A stretch of DNA of 64,000 nucleotides from positions 2,046,001 through 2,110,000 of the forward strand of contig NZ_CP048833.1 of the NCBI RefSeq assembly GCF_012971725.1, written 5' to 3'. The notes under the pieces were generated by a model. That model was not told where the DNA came from. It ran no database searches and worked only from the letters and a program-made list of their open reading frames with translations. Both the position numbers and the translations under genes were made by a program. Below, one piece after another: positions 41,716-50,334 of the stretch (positions are counted from its first letter, which is position 1; each line of letters starts with the position of its first letter). The stretch comes from Pseudomonas multiresinivorans (GTDB lineage: Bacteria > Pseudomonadota > Gammaproteobacteria > Pseudomonadales > Pseudomonadaceae).

Positions 41716-44700
41716 ATGCTGATCCTGCGCGGTGCTCCCGCCCTTTCCGCTTTCCGCCACGGCAAACTGCTCGACCTGCTGACCCAGCATGTGCCCGCCG
41801 TCACCGGGCTGTATGCCGAGTTTGCGCACTTCGCCGAGGTCACCGGAGCCCTCAACGCCGAGGAAGAACAAGTCCTGGCGCGCCTGCTGAAATACGGCCC
41901 GAGCGTTCCGGTGCAGGAGCCCGCCGGTCGTCTGTTCCTGGTTCTGCCGCGCTTCGGCACCATCTCTCCCTGGTCCAGCAAGGCCTCGGACATCGCCCGC
42001 AACTGCGGCCTGGCGAAGATCGAGCGCATCGAGCGCGGCATCGCCTACTACGTCACTGGCGAGCTGAGCGAGGCCGACGCACAAGCCGTTGCCGCCCGCC
42101 TGCACGACCGCATGACCCAGCTCGTGCTCAACGAGCTGGAACAAGCTTCCGCCCTGTTCAGCCACGCCCAGCCCAAGCCGCTGACCGTGGTCGACATCCT
42201 CGCCGGCGGTCGCGCCGCGCTGGAGAAGGCCAACCTCGAGCTGGGCCTGGCCCTGGCCGATGACGAGATCGATTACCTGGTGAAGAGCTTCGTCGAGATG
42301 GGCCGCAACCCGCACGACGTCGAGCTGATGATGTTCGCCCAGGCCAACTCCGAGCACTGCCGCCACAAGATCTTCAACGCCAGTTGGGATATCGACGGCC
42401 AGTCGCAGGACAAGAGCCTGTTCGGGATGATCAAGAACACCTATGAAATGCACCGCGAAGGCGTGTTGTCCGCGTACAAGGACAACGCCGCGGTCATGAA
42501 AGGCTACGTCGCCGGTCGCTTCTACCCGAACGCGGAAACCCGCGAGTACGCGGCCAGCGAAGAGCCCGTGCACATCCTGATGAAGGTGGAGACCCACAAC
42601 CACCCGACCGCCATCGCCCCGTTCCCCGGCGCTTCCACCGGCTCCGGCGGCGAGATCCGCGACGAAGGCGCAACCGGCCGTGGCGCCAAGCCGAAGGCCG
42701 GCCTGGTCGGCTTTACCGTCTCCAACCTGAACATCCCCGGTTTCGAGCAGCCCTGGGAAGTGCCGTACGGCAAGCCCGAGCGCATCGTCACTCCGCTGGA
42801 CATCATGATCGAAGGCCCGCTGGGCGGCGCCGCGTTCAACAACGAATTCGGCCGCCCGAACCTGGCCGGCTACTTCCGTACCTTCGAGCAGGCCATCGCC
42901 ACTCCGCGTGGCGAGGAAGTCCGTGGCTACCACAAGCCGATCATGATCGCCGGCGGCCTGGGCAACATCCGCGAAGACCACGTGCAGAAGGGCGAGATTT
43001 CGGTCGGCGCCAAGCTGATCGTGCTCGGCGGCCCGGCCATGCTGATCGGCCTGGGCGGCGGTGCCGCGTCCTCCATGGCCACCGGCGCTTCCGCCGCTGA
43101 CCTGGACTTCGCCTCGGTACAGCGCGAGAACCCGGAAATGGAGCGCCGTTGCCAGGAGGTCATCGACCGCTGCTGGCAGATGGGCGAGAACAACCCGATC
43201 AAGTTCATCCACGACGTGGGCGCGGGCGGCATTTCCAACGCCCTGCCGGAACTGATCAACGACGGTGGCCGTGGCGGCCGCTTCGAACTGCGCGCCGTGC
43301 CCAACGACGAGCCGGGCATGAGCCCGCTGGAAATCTGGTGCAACGAGTCGCAGGAGCGCTACGTGATGTCGGTGGACGCCGCCGACTTCGAGACCTTCAA
43401 GGCCATCTGCGAGCGCGAGCGCTGCCCGTTCGCCGTGGTCGGCGAGGCCACCGAAGAGATGCAGCTCACCGTCGCCGACAGCCACTTCGGCAACAACCCG
43501 GTGGACATGCCGCTCGAGGTGCTGCTGGGCAAACCGCCGCGCATGCACCGGTCGGTTACCCGCGAAGCCGAACTGGGCGATGACTTCGCCACTGCCGGCC
43601 TGGACCTGACCGAGTCCACCCAGCGCGTGCTGCGTCACCCGGCCGTGGCCAGCAAGAACTTCCTGATCACCATCGGCGACCGCACCATCACCGGCCTCGT
43701 GGCGCGCGACCAACTGGTCGGCCCGTGGCAGGTACCGGTGGCCGACTGCGCCGTCACCGCCACCAGCTTCGACGTCTATACCGGCGAAGCCATGGCCATG
43801 GGCGAGCGCACTCCGCTGGCCCTGATCGACGCCCCGGCCTCCGGCCGCATGGCGATCGGCGAGACCATCACCAACCTGGCCGCCGCGAGCATCGACAAGA
43901 TCTCCGAGATCAAGCTCTCCGCCAACTGGATGGCCGCTGCCGGCCACCCGGGCGAAGACGCGCGCCTGTACGACACCGTCAAGGCAGTCGGTATGGAACT
44001 GTGCCCGGCGCTGGGCATCACCATCCCGGTGGGCAAGGACTCCATGTCCATGAAGACCCGCTGGCAGGATGGCGACGCCGAGAAGAGCGTCACCTCGCCG
44101 ATGTCGCTGATCATCTCCGGCTTCGCCCCGGTCAACGACGTGCGCAAGATCCTGACCCCGCAACTGCGCCTGGACAAGGGCGAGACGGATCTGATCGCCA
44201 TCGACCTCGGCCGTGGCAAGAACCGCATGGGCGGCTCCATCCTCGCCCAGGTCAACGGCCAGATCGGCCGCGCCGCTCCGGACGTCGACGATGCCGAAGA
44301 CCTGAAAGCCTTCTTTGCCGTCATCCAGGGCCTGAACGCCGACGGTCACCTGCTGGCCTACCACGACCGTTCCGACGGCGGCCTGATGGCCACCGTGGTG
44401 GAAATGGCCTTCGCCGGCAAATGCGGCCTCGACCTGAGCCTCGACGCACTGGCCGATAGCCGTGACGAGCTGACCGCGGCCCTGTTCAATGAAGAACTGG
44501 GTGCGGTGATTCAGGTTCGCAGCGGCGCCACGCCGGAAGTGCTGGCCCAGTTCAGCGCCGCCGGTCTGGAAGACTGCGTTGCCGTCATCGGCCAGCCGGT
44601 CAAGGGCGCCGAGATCAACCTGGACTTCAATGGCGAGCGCGTCTTCAACGACCAGCGCCGCAACCTGCAGCGTATCTGGAGCGAAACCAGCTACCGCATT

Positions 44701-45612
44701 CAGCGCATGCGCGACAACGCCGACTGCGCCGATCAGGAATTCGACGGCCTGCTCGACGAGGACAACCCCGGCCTGTCGGTGAAGCTGAGCTTCGACGTCA
44801 ACGACAACATCGCCGCGCCCTACATCAAGAAAGGCGTGCGTCCGCAGATCGCCATCCTGCGCGAGCAGGGCGTCAACGGCCAGGTCGAGATGGCGGCTGC
44901 CTTCGATCGCGCCGGCTTCGCCGCAGTCGACGTGCACATGAGCGATATCCTCTCCGGCCGCATCAGCCTGGAGCAGTTCAAGGGCCTGGTGGCCTGCGGC
45001 GGCTTCTCCTACGGCGACGTGCTGGGTGCCGGCGAAGGCTGGGCCAAGTCGATCCTGTTCAACGCCCGTGCCCGTGATGGCTTCCAGGCCTTCTTCGAGC
45101 GCAAGGACAGCTTTGCCCTGGGCGTGTGCAACGGTTGCCAGATGATGTCCAACCTGCATGAGCTGATCCCCGGTACCGAGTTCTGGCCGCACTTCGTGCG
45201 CAACCGCTCCGAGCAGTTCGAGGCGCGCGTGGCGATGGTCCAGGTCCAGGAGTCGCAGTCGATCTTCCTGCAGGGCATGGCCGGTTCGCGCCTGCCCATC
45301 GCCATCGCCCACGGCGAAGGCCATGCGGAGTTCGAAAGCGAGGAAGCCCTGCTCGAGGCTGACCTGTCCGGCACCGTGGCCATGCGCTTCGTCGACAATC
45401 TGGGCAAGGTCACCGAGACCTACCCGGCCAACCCGAACGGCTCGCCCCGTGGCATCACCGGCCTGACCAGTCGCGACGGCCGTGTCACCATCATGATGCC
45501 GCACCCGGAGCGCGTGTTCCGCGCCGTGCAGAACTCCTGGCGCCCGGACGAGTGGGAAGAGGACGGCGGCTGGATGCGCATGTTCCGCAACGCCCGCGTC
45601 TGGGTCGGCTGA
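41716..45612 (+). CDS. purL: Phosphoribosylformylglycinamidine synthase
   Basis: A 1298-residue single-chain FGAR amidotransferase of purine synthesis. The N-terminal PurS-like domain, linker and two FGAM synthase halves are present (EANSEHCRHKIF with the catalytic His; GGSTGSGGEIRDE-type ATP site). The C-terminal glutaminase has the nucleophile C1138 in GVCNGCQMMS. I chose ATG 41716, which gives MLILRGAPALSAFRHGKL. A TAGAAT at 41643-41648 is a candidate -10, but no good -35 is present. A strong terminator follows. Confidence 0.97.
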   Translation: MLILRGAPALSAFRHGKLLDLLTQHVPAVTGLYAEFAHFAEVTGALNAEEEQVLARLLKYGPSVPVQEPAGRLFLVLPRFGTISPWSSKASDIARNCGLAKIERIERGIAYYVTGELSEADAQAVAARLHDRMTQLVLNELEQASALFSHAQPKPLTVVDILAGGRAALEKANLELGLALADDEIDYLVKSFVEMGRNPHDVELMMFAQANSEHCRHKIFNASWDIDGQSQDKSLFGMIKNTYEMHREGVLSAYKDNAAVMKGYVAGRFYPNAETREYAASEEPVHILMKVETHNHPTAIAPFPGASTGSGGEIRDEGATGRGAKPKAGLVGFTVSNLNIPGFEQPWEVPYGKPERIVTPLDIMIEGPLGGAAFNNEFGRPNLAGYFRTFEQAIATPRGEEVRGYHKPIMIAGGLGNIREDHVQKGEISVGAKLIVLGGPAMLIGLGGGAASSMATGASAADLDFASVQRENPEMERRCQEVIDRCWQMGENNPIKFIHDVGAGGISNALPELINDGGRGGRFELRAVPNDEPGMSPLEIWCNESQERYVMSVDAADFETFKAICERERCPFAVVGEATEEMQLTVADSHFGNNPVDMPLEVLLGKPPRMHRSVTREAELGDDFATAGLDLTESTQRVLRHPAVASKNFLITIGDRTITGLVARDQLVGPWQVPVADCAVTATSFDVYTGEAMAMGERTPLALIDAPASGRMAIGETITNLAAASIDKISEIKLSANWMAAAGHPGEDARLYDTVKAVGMELCPALGITIPVGKDSMSMKTRWQDGDAEKSVTSPMSLIISGFAPVNDVRKILTPQLRLDKGETDLIAIDLGRGKNRMGGSILAQVNGQIGRAAPDVDDAEDLKAFFAVIQGLNADGHLLAYHDRSDGGLMATVVEMAFAGKCGLDLSLDALADSRDELTAALFNEELGAVIQVRSGATPEVLAQFSAAGLEDCVAVIGQPVKGAEINLDFNGERVFNDQRRNLQRIWSETSYRIQRMRDNADCADQEFDGLLDEDNPGLSVKLSFDVNDNIAAPYIKKGVRPQIAILREQGVNGQVEMAAAFDRAGFAAVDVHMSDILSGRISLEQFKGLVACGGFSYGDVLGAGEGWAKSILFNARARDGFQAFFERKDSFALGVCNGCQMMSNLHELIPGTEFWPHFVRNRSEQFEARVAMVQVQESQSIFLQGMAGSRLPIAIAHGEGHAEFESEEALLEADLSGTVAMRFVDNLGKVTETYPANPNGSPRGITGLTSRDGRVTIMMPHPERVFRAVQNSWRPDEWEEDGGWMRMFRNARVWVG

Positions 45613-45634
45613 GTTCGGCCTTCATGCGTGACGG

Positions 45635-45664
45635 AAAAGGGGAAAGCTTCGGCTTTCCCCTTTT
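45635..45664 (+). terminator. Strong intrinsic terminator after purL
   Basis: AAAAGGGGAAAGC (45635-45647) and GCTTTCCCCTTTT (45652-45664) form a perfect 13-bp stem capped by TTCG, and the T-run is TTTTT. It is 22 bp after the purL stop. Confidence 0.93.
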
Positions 45665-45681
45665 TCTTTGCCTGGACATCG

Positions 45682-45945
45682 ATGGAGGCTGCCTTGGCTG
45701 ACGACCCCGTCCTTCCCGAAGTTCGCCCGGTAACGTCGGGACAGGTGCTGCGCCTGTGTCGCTGCGGGCGCTGTGCTTGCCTGCCGGACGCCGCGGCGGA
45801 CTGCCCGGACGTGTTCGAGCTGACGGTCGCTCGCCAACGCCACTTGCTGCTATGCCGCTGCGGCCGGTCCACCGAGTTGCCCTACTGCGACGGCCGCAGC
45901 CATGCCGCCGGTGAGCGCTGGTTCAGTGGACTGCTGCGCAAGTGA
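45682..45945 (+). CDS. CDGSH-type iron-sulfur protein
   Basis: An 87-residue protein with two CxC-type motifs. The second reads CRCGRSTELPYCDGRSH, close to the CDGSH consensus (three Cys and one His binding [2Fe-2S]) but with one extra residue before the final His. The first, CRCGRCACLPDAAADC, has cysteines but no histidine. Such proteins are redox or cluster-transfer proteins. The start ATG 45682 is 17 bp after the purL terminator; an in-frame ATG at 45628 lies within it. Function is not established. Confidence 0.75.
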   Translation: MEAALADDPVLPEVRPVTSGQVLRLCRCGRCACLPDAAADCPDVFELTVARQRHLLLCRCGRSTELPYCDGRSHAAGERWFSGLLRK

Positions 45946-45968
45946 ACAGCGCGACGACGCGGGCCTGT

Positions 45969-47696
45969 TCAGCTCAGCAGGTCGGCGGTGGTTGCCTGCA
46001 CTCCACTGGGCGCCACTGACAGGTTCAGTGCAGGAAACTCGCGCGGCATCTGTTTCATGGCCTCGGCGCCGAGCTTGTCGTACACCAGCATGGCGTGATC
46101 GCGGTAATTGGCCAGGTAAACCGCATACGGATTGAAGCGTCGGAAGAACGGTTGCACGGACTGGAAGATGTTCTGTGTCTGCTCACGGTTCATGCCGCTG
46201 ACGGTTTCATGCAGCCAGCGTCCGCCGAGCGGCGTCGGTTGCGCCATCCAGGCACGGGTGACACCGAAACGCTCCTGTTCCTTGTAGATGGGAGAGCCGG
46301 GCTCCAGCGAGAAGGTGCCGCGGTGGATCGAGTAGATGTATTCGCGGTTCTCCTCCAGGAATCGCAGGGTATTGCCAAATTCTTCCGCCGTTTCGGTCGG
46401 GAAGCCGCAGATGACGTAGACGTGGTTGGCGATCCCGGCCGAGTGGGCATTGCGCAGCACCTGCGCGACGTCCTCGATTCGGGTGCCCTTGTCCATCAGA
46501 TCGAGAATCCGCTGCGTGCCGCTTTCCAGGCCCCACAGCAGGTACTTGCAGCCCGAGCGCGCCATCTTCGCGAGGATCTCCGGCGTGAAGGTACGGTTGG
46601 GCTTGCTCAGGGCGTAGTAGGAAATGTCCAGCCCGGACTCGATGATGGCGTCCGCCAGCTTGGCGAAATGGCCGGGAGCGATCATTTCATCGACGAAGGA
46701 GAAGTGCCGTATACCTTGCTCGACAAACCCCCTGAGCATGTCGATGACCATTTCCAGTCCGTGCAGCCGGTAGGTCAGTCCCGCGGACATGTAGTGGACG
46801 CAGAAGGTGCAGCGCCGCCAGTAACAGCCTCGCGACAGCAACAGGGGAATGACGGGAGTGGGGGAGTAGTAGCGGTCGAGCTGCAGGTTGCCGAAGTCCG
46901 GTTTGCCGTAGGCGTCGATGTCGCGGCGGTATTCGGAGGTGTTGCGTTTGACTTCGCCATCCTCGAAGAACACGGCGCCCGGGACATTCTCCGGCGAGCC
47001 GCCCTGAAGCAGCAGTTGCTTAAGCGGCTCCTCGCCATCGCCGTCGACGATGACGTCTGCCGAATGCGGATACCAGCGCAGGAAGTCCTCGGCGCCGGCG
47101 GTGAAGCAACTGCCGCCGAAGAACACCTTGCTGGTGGTTTCCTGACGCAGCAGACGGCCGAGCGCGGCCCCCACGGGCAGTTGCTGGTTGAAGATCATCG
47201 AGAAGCCGTAGCAGTCGGCCTTTTCCTCGAGGATCAGCTTGAAAGCCTCGGCCAGCAGGGGGCTCAACCCGGCGCCCTGGTGTATCGAGTTCGCCTCGTT
47301 GCCCAGTTGGGTGCTCATGATGTGAGTGATACCCAGCAGCAGTTCGCCGTACTGGTCATAGGCCGCAGGGTCGGCATAGAAGTCCCTTGCGGTCTTGCCG
47401 CGGAAAAAGTCCGGGACCTCCAGCAAGGACGCCAGCGCGCTTTGACCTCCAGGCAGGTACTCATCCGGAATCCGGATGAAACCACTGCGCAACATCTCGA
47501 ATACCCGCTCGTAGCACCAGATGTTCAGGTCCAGCACCTTCACTTCCCAGTTGGGCAGTTCCCGCTCGATGTAGCCCTTTAGCATCGGTGCACCCAGGGG
47601 CGGCGAGGTGGGGGTGGTCATCGGCGGGTAGATCAGCAGAAGCTTCTGGCGGCGTGTGGAGCCGTCGGGGTTGGAGCGGGCGATCAGGTCGTTCAT
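45969..47696 (-). CDS. B12-binding-domain radical SAM enzyme
   Basis: A 575-residue protein. Residues 15-230 resemble a cobalamin-binding Rossmann domain (LLLIYPPMTTPTSPPLGAPM, SKVFFGGSCFTAG, ADVIVDGDGEEPL). A radical SAM barrel follows. The cluster cysteines are C291, C296 and C299 in RGCYWRRCTFC, a CX4CX2C spacing seen in B12-type radical SAM proteins. FSFVDEMI and LLWGLESGTQRIL are further SAM-barrel motifs. The product is unknown: methyltransferase, RiPP maturase and other roles are possible. Upstream on the same strand is a small peptide ORF. I do not know this gene from this position in P. aeruginosa, so it is likely accessory. Confidence 0.85.
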   Translation of the reverse strand: MNDLIARSNPDGSTRRQKLLLIYPPMTTPTSPPLGAPMLKGYIERELPNWEVKVLDLNIWCYERVFEMLRSGFIRIPDEYLPGGQSALASLLEVPDFFRGKTARDFYADPAAYDQYGELLLGITHIMSTQLGNEANSIHQGAGLSPLLAEAFKLILEEKADCYGFSMIFNQQLPVGAALGRLLRQETTSKVFFGGSCFTAGAEDFLRWYPHSADVIVDGDGEEPLKQLLLQGGSPENVPGAVFFEDGEVKRNTSEYRRDIDAYGKPDFGNLQLDRYYSPTPVIPLLLSRGCYWRRCTFCVHYMSAGLTYRLHGLEMVIDMLRGFVEQGIRHFSFVDEMIAPGHFAKLADAIIESGLDISYYALSKPNRTFTPEILAKMARSGCKYLLWGLESGTQRILDLMDKGTRIEDVAQVLRNAHSAGIANHVYVICGFPTETAEEFGNTLRFLEENREYIYSIHRGTFSLEPGSPIYKEQERFGVTRAWMAQPTPLGGRWLHETVSGMNREQTQNIFQSVQPFFRRFNPYAVYLANYRDHAMLVYDKLGAEAMKQMPREFPALNLSVAPSGVQATTADLLS

Positions 47697-47833
47697 GGCG
47701 CGGTACCGTACGAGTGGGAAGAACCCCGTAGTTATCGCCTCATCCCACGGTGGGCGCTGTGACCAGAGCGCCCAAAAAGTCTCTTAGAGATTTGCCCTAC
47801 GCAGTAAGAAGAACTTTCGTTCGATAAATCTCA

Positions 47834-47932
47834 TTAAATGCTCAGCGAGTTGGGTCGGCTCTGCGGAATCGTCTGACGGCTCGCGCTTTCGACTTCGGCA
47901 GCGCGGAGCTCGAAGTCGGTCACAGATTTCAT
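47834..47932 (-). CDS. Candidate 32-residue peptide ORF upstream of the radical SAM gene
   Basis: The ORF begins MKSVTDFELRAAEVES and ends SRPNSLSI before TAA. It lies 137 bp upstream of the radical SAM start on the same strand. Weak AGGGA is about 10 bases before the ATG. The N-terminal half is charged (leader-like) and the C-terminal half is rich in Ser, Pro, Gln and Asn. It could be a substrate of the enzyme, a leader ORF, or chance. The frame extends upstream to a GTG at 48040. It has no Cys in the short form. Confidence is low without conservation data. Confidence 0.3.
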   Translation of the reverse strand: MKSVTDFELRAAEVESASRQTIPQSRPNSLSI

Positions 47933-48012
47933 ACAAAGGACTTCCCTGACGAACCAGCAGGGAACCGGACGGTCGAACTTGGACGACGACTTGTCGGTCG
48001 CAAGAGGCAAAG

Positions 48013-48029
48013 TGCCACTATTTGTGGCA
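48013..48029. promoter_or_regulatory. Palindrome TGCCAC-N5-GTGGCA
   Basis: Perfect 6-bp half-sites around TATTT, lying between the divergent NIF3-like gene (+) and the radical SAM region (-). It has the size and symmetry of a dimeric regulator site. I considered a sigma-54 promoter, but the GG/GC spacing does not fit on either strand. Confidence 0.4.
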
Positions 48030-48090
48030 GCATTTGTCACCCGTGGCGCGCCTTGCCACGGTCGTGTCCCCGTTTCGGTCGGAGTCTCCG

Positions 48091-48408
48091 ATGTACAAAC
48101 TGTGTTTCTACGTTCCGGAAAGCCATCTGGAATCGGTCAAGAAAGCGGTGTTCGCCGCCGGTGCAGGACGCATCGGTGCCTATGACAGCTGTTGCTGGCA
48201 GGCGCTCGGACAGGGACAGTTCCGCCCCTTGCAGGGCAGCAACCCGTTCATTGGCCAGGCCGGCAGCATCGAGCAGGTCGCCGAATGGAAGGTGGAGATG
48301 GTGGTCGCCGACGAGTTGATCCATGACTCGGTCAAGGCCCTCAAGCAGGCCCATCCCTATGAGACGCCGGCCTTCGAGGTCTGGCGGCTGTCGGACATGG
48401 TGTTCTGA
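48091..48408 (+). CDS. NIF3/YqfO C-terminal-like (CutA-like fold) protein
   Basis: A 105-residue protein beginning MYKLCFYVPESHLESVKKAV and ending HPYETPAFEVWRLSDMVF. It matches the insert domain of NIF3/YqfO proteins, which adopts a PII/CutA-like fold, here encoded alone. The family may bind metal or nucleotides; no function is proven. I chose ATG 48091 because the conserved part starts there; CGGAG is upstream. A bidirectional terminator follows. Confidence 0.85.
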   Translation: MYKLCFYVPESHLESVKKAVFAAGAGRIGAYDSCCWQALGQGQFRPLQGSNPFIGQAGSIEQVAEWKVEMVVADELIHDSVKALKQAHPYETPAFEVWRLSDMVF

Positions 48409-48416
48409 ACCATACG

Positions 48417-48443
48417 AAAAAGGCGCCCGCGGGCGCCTTTTTT
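48417..48443. terminator. Bidirectional terminator
   Basis: A 16-bp perfect palindrome GGCGCCCGCGGGCGCC (48422-48437) flanked by AAAAA and TTTTTT. It separates the NIF3-like gene (+) from the convergent L,D-transpeptidase gene (-). Confidence 0.92.
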
Positions 48444-48456
48444 CATGCTGCTGCCC

Positions 48457-48957
48457 TTACGGGCGAATCTCGATCAGCGTGCCGTCCTTGACCAGGCTCC
48501 AGACCTCGCGCATGTCGGCATTGGTCATGGCGATGCAGCCGTTGGTCCAGTCCAGGGTCGAGAAGTACCACTCGGGGTAGTCGTCATCCATCGGGGTGCC
48601 GTGGATCATGATCATCCCGCCCGGCTGCAGGCTCTTCTCCCGTGCCTTGGCCACGTCGCGGGCGTTGGGGTAGGAAATGTGCATGGAGAGGTTGTACTTG
48701 TCGCTGGTCTTGCGCCAGTCGACCCAGTAGAAGCCCTCCGGCGTGCGGTTGTCGCCTTCGGCCAGCTTCGGCCCCTGCGGGCGTTTGCCCAGGGACACGC
48801 GGTAGCTCTTGAGCACCTTGCCGTTGCTCATGAGGTGCAGTTTGCGCTCGGACTTGAGCACGAGAATCTTGTCGATGTGACCGTCGAGCGTGGGCGTCGC
48901 GTTGGCATGCGAGAACGCTGCGAAGGTCAGACAAAGTACGGCAATCAACCAGCGCAT
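48457..48957 (-). CDS. L,D-transpeptidase (YkuD) family protein
   Basis: A 166-residue exported protein with signal MRWLIAVLCLTFAAFSHANA. The YkuD domain contains H119 (MIMIHGTPM) and the catalytic C141 in DWTNGCIAMTN. This is the DWTxGCIAxTN variant rather than the SHGCIRL of classic transpeptidases. These enzymes cross-link or trim peptidoglycan peptides. It is 50 bp downstream of the Nudix gene on the same strand. Confidence 0.87.
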   Translation of the reverse strand: MRWLIAVLCLTFAAFSHANATPTLDGHIDKILVLKSERKLHLMSNGKVLKSYRVSLGKRPQGPKLAEGDNRTPEGFYWVDWRKTSDKYNLSMHISYPNARDVAKAREKSLQPGGMIMIHGTPMDDDYPEWYFSTLDWTNGCIAMTNADMREVWSLVKDGTLIEIRP

Positions 48958-49007
48958 CGAGTGGTGTTCCCCGGTAGTTCCTAAAGCCTTAGAGGCGGTA
49001 AATGAGC

Positions 49008-49562
49008 TTATAAGTTCTTTTTCTGTGCAAGCATTGGGAGAATCCCTTCATTGCGTATCGGGAAGTTCTGAATGATCCGATCCGCCAGGAAATATTCTAA
49101 GGTACGGCCCACGGTGGGGAAAGCCAGCTCACCCCACGGAATGTCGGATTCTTCGAAGAGCTGCACTTCCAGGCTTTCGTCGCCGGCACAGAAGTCGAGG
49201 TCGGCGAGTTCGGCGCGGAAGAAGATATAAATCTGGCTGATATGCGGCAGATCAAAGACCGTATAAAGCTGCAGGCCGTGGACGCGGGCGTTGGCTTCTT
49301 CGAGCGTCTCGCGGGCGGCGGCCTGTTCCAGGGTTTCGCCGTTCTCCATGAAGCCTGCCGGTAGCGTCCAGTACCCTCGGCGCGGCTCGATGGCGCGGCG
49401 GCAGAGAAGGATTTTCCCCTCCCAGACCGGCAGGCAGCCGGCAACGATGCGCGGGTTCTGGTAATGCACGGTCTGGCACTGGTCGCAGACGAAGCGCGGG
49501 CGGTTGTCGCCGCTGGGGATGCGCAGGCTCACGCTGGCGCCGCACTGGCTGCAGAATTTCAT
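49008..49562 (-). CDS. Nudix hydrolase with zinc ribbon
   Basis: A 184-residue protein. An N-terminal zinc ribbon has C4/C7 and C26/C29. A Nudix box follows at about 70-92 (GFMENGETLEQAAARETLEE). The layout is similar to the C-terminal part of NudC, but the N-terminal domain is absent. The substrate is unknown, probably a nucleotide derivative. Confidence 0.86.
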   Translation of the reverse strand: MKFCSQCGASVSLRIPSGDNRPRFVCDQCQTVHYQNPRIVAGCLPVWEGKILLCRRAIEPRRGYWTLPAGFMENGETLEQAAARETLEEANARVHGLQLYTVFDLPHISQIYIFFRAELADLDFCAGDESLEVQLFEESDIPWGELAFPTVGRTLEYFLADRIIQNFPIRNEGILPMLAQKKNL

Positions 49563-49697
49563 GCCGCTTCCTTGTTATTGAATGGGGCAATCTTGCGCGC
49601 TGCGCGGGGCACCCAGCAAGGGGCGGGGGTTGGGCAGGGGCGTCTTTCGTGCCATGATCCTTCAATTAGAAGAATCGGCCCCCGCAGGATGTTCGGC

Positions 49698-50294
49698 ATG
49701 CTGGACCAGCTGCGCCAACGCATACAGACGCACACCCCAAGCGACCTTGAAACGGACCACAGCTTCCCCGAGGCGGCGGTCCTGCTCCCCATCACCCCCC
49801 AGGAAGAGCTCGTGCTCACCCTGCGCGCGACCGGGCTTTCGACCCACAGCGGCGAGGTGGCCTTCCCCGGCGGACGTCGTGACCCGGAGGACGTCGACCT
49901 GATCCACACCGCGCTGCGCGAGGCGCAGGAGGAAATTGCCCTGCCGCCGGGGCTGGTGGAGGTCGTCGGTCCGTTGAGCACCCTGGTCTCGCGGCACGGC
50001 ATCCTGGTCAAACCATTCGTCGGCTTTGTCCCCGATTTCGTGGAGTACCGTCCCAACGACGGCGAGATCGACGCCGTGTTCAAGGTGCCGCTGGAGTTCT
50101 TCCGCGGCGACCCGCGGGAAACCACCCACCGTATCGATTACTTCGGCCGCAGCTGGTACGTCCCGAGCTACCTGTTCGAGGGCTACAAGATCTGGGGCCT
50201 GTCCGCGATCATGCTGGTCGAGCTGCTGAACCTGCTGTACGACGCCCGTATCGACCTGCACCAGCCGCCATCGAAGTTCATCAAGCTGAGCTGA
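49698..50294 (+). CDS. Nudix hydrolase, CoA pyrophosphatase-like
   Basis: A 198-residue protein with the NuCoA signature before the Nudix box (LTLRATGLSTHSGEVAFPGG) and the box itself (GGRRDPEDVDLIHTALREAQ followed by EE). These features identify CoA/acyl-CoA diphosphatases. I chose ATG 49698 because AGGA is spaced 8 bases upstream; ATG 49689 is in frame but overlaps the ribosome-binding site. It diverges from the zinc-ribbon Nudix gene and precedes the carbonic anhydrase gene by 40 bp. Confidence 0.88.
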   Translation: MLDQLRQRIQTHTPSDLETDHSFPEAAVLLPITPQEELVLTLRATGLSTHSGEVAFPGGRRDPEDVDLIHTALREAQEEIALPPGLVEVVGPLSTLVSRHGILVKPFVGFVPDFVEYRPNDGEIDAVFKVPLEFFRGDPRETTHRIDYFGRSWYVPSYLFEGYKIWGLSAIMLVELLNLLYDARIDLHQPPSKFIKLS

Positions 50295-50334
50295 GACCTG
50301 ATAATAAAGAGCGGCCACCGCCTGAGGAGAAACC

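Larger units (their letters stand above)
47697..48090. other. Accessory intergenic region upstream of the radical SAM gene
   Basis: A 394-bp gap of lower GC than its surroundings (28 of 60 bases G/C at 47761-47820 by hand count). It holds a candidate 32-codon ORF (47834-47932, minus), an overlapping 16-codon ORF (47784-47834, minus), a 7-bp stem GGGCGCT/AGCGCCC (47752-47773), and the palindrome at 48013-48029. The positions of promoters are not clear. Confidence 0.6.

Noticed and set aside
41485..45504. A 1339-codon open frame on the minus strand opposite purL
   Set aside because: It mirrors the codon structure of purL, a well-recognised gene, and its translation is low-complexity and rich in Gly, His and Val. 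High-GC genomes give such antisense frames by chance.
48013..48045. Possible sigma-54 promoter near TGGCAC/TGGCAG
   Set aside because: The GG to GC spacing is not 10 bp on either strand, so the -24/-12 signature is absent.
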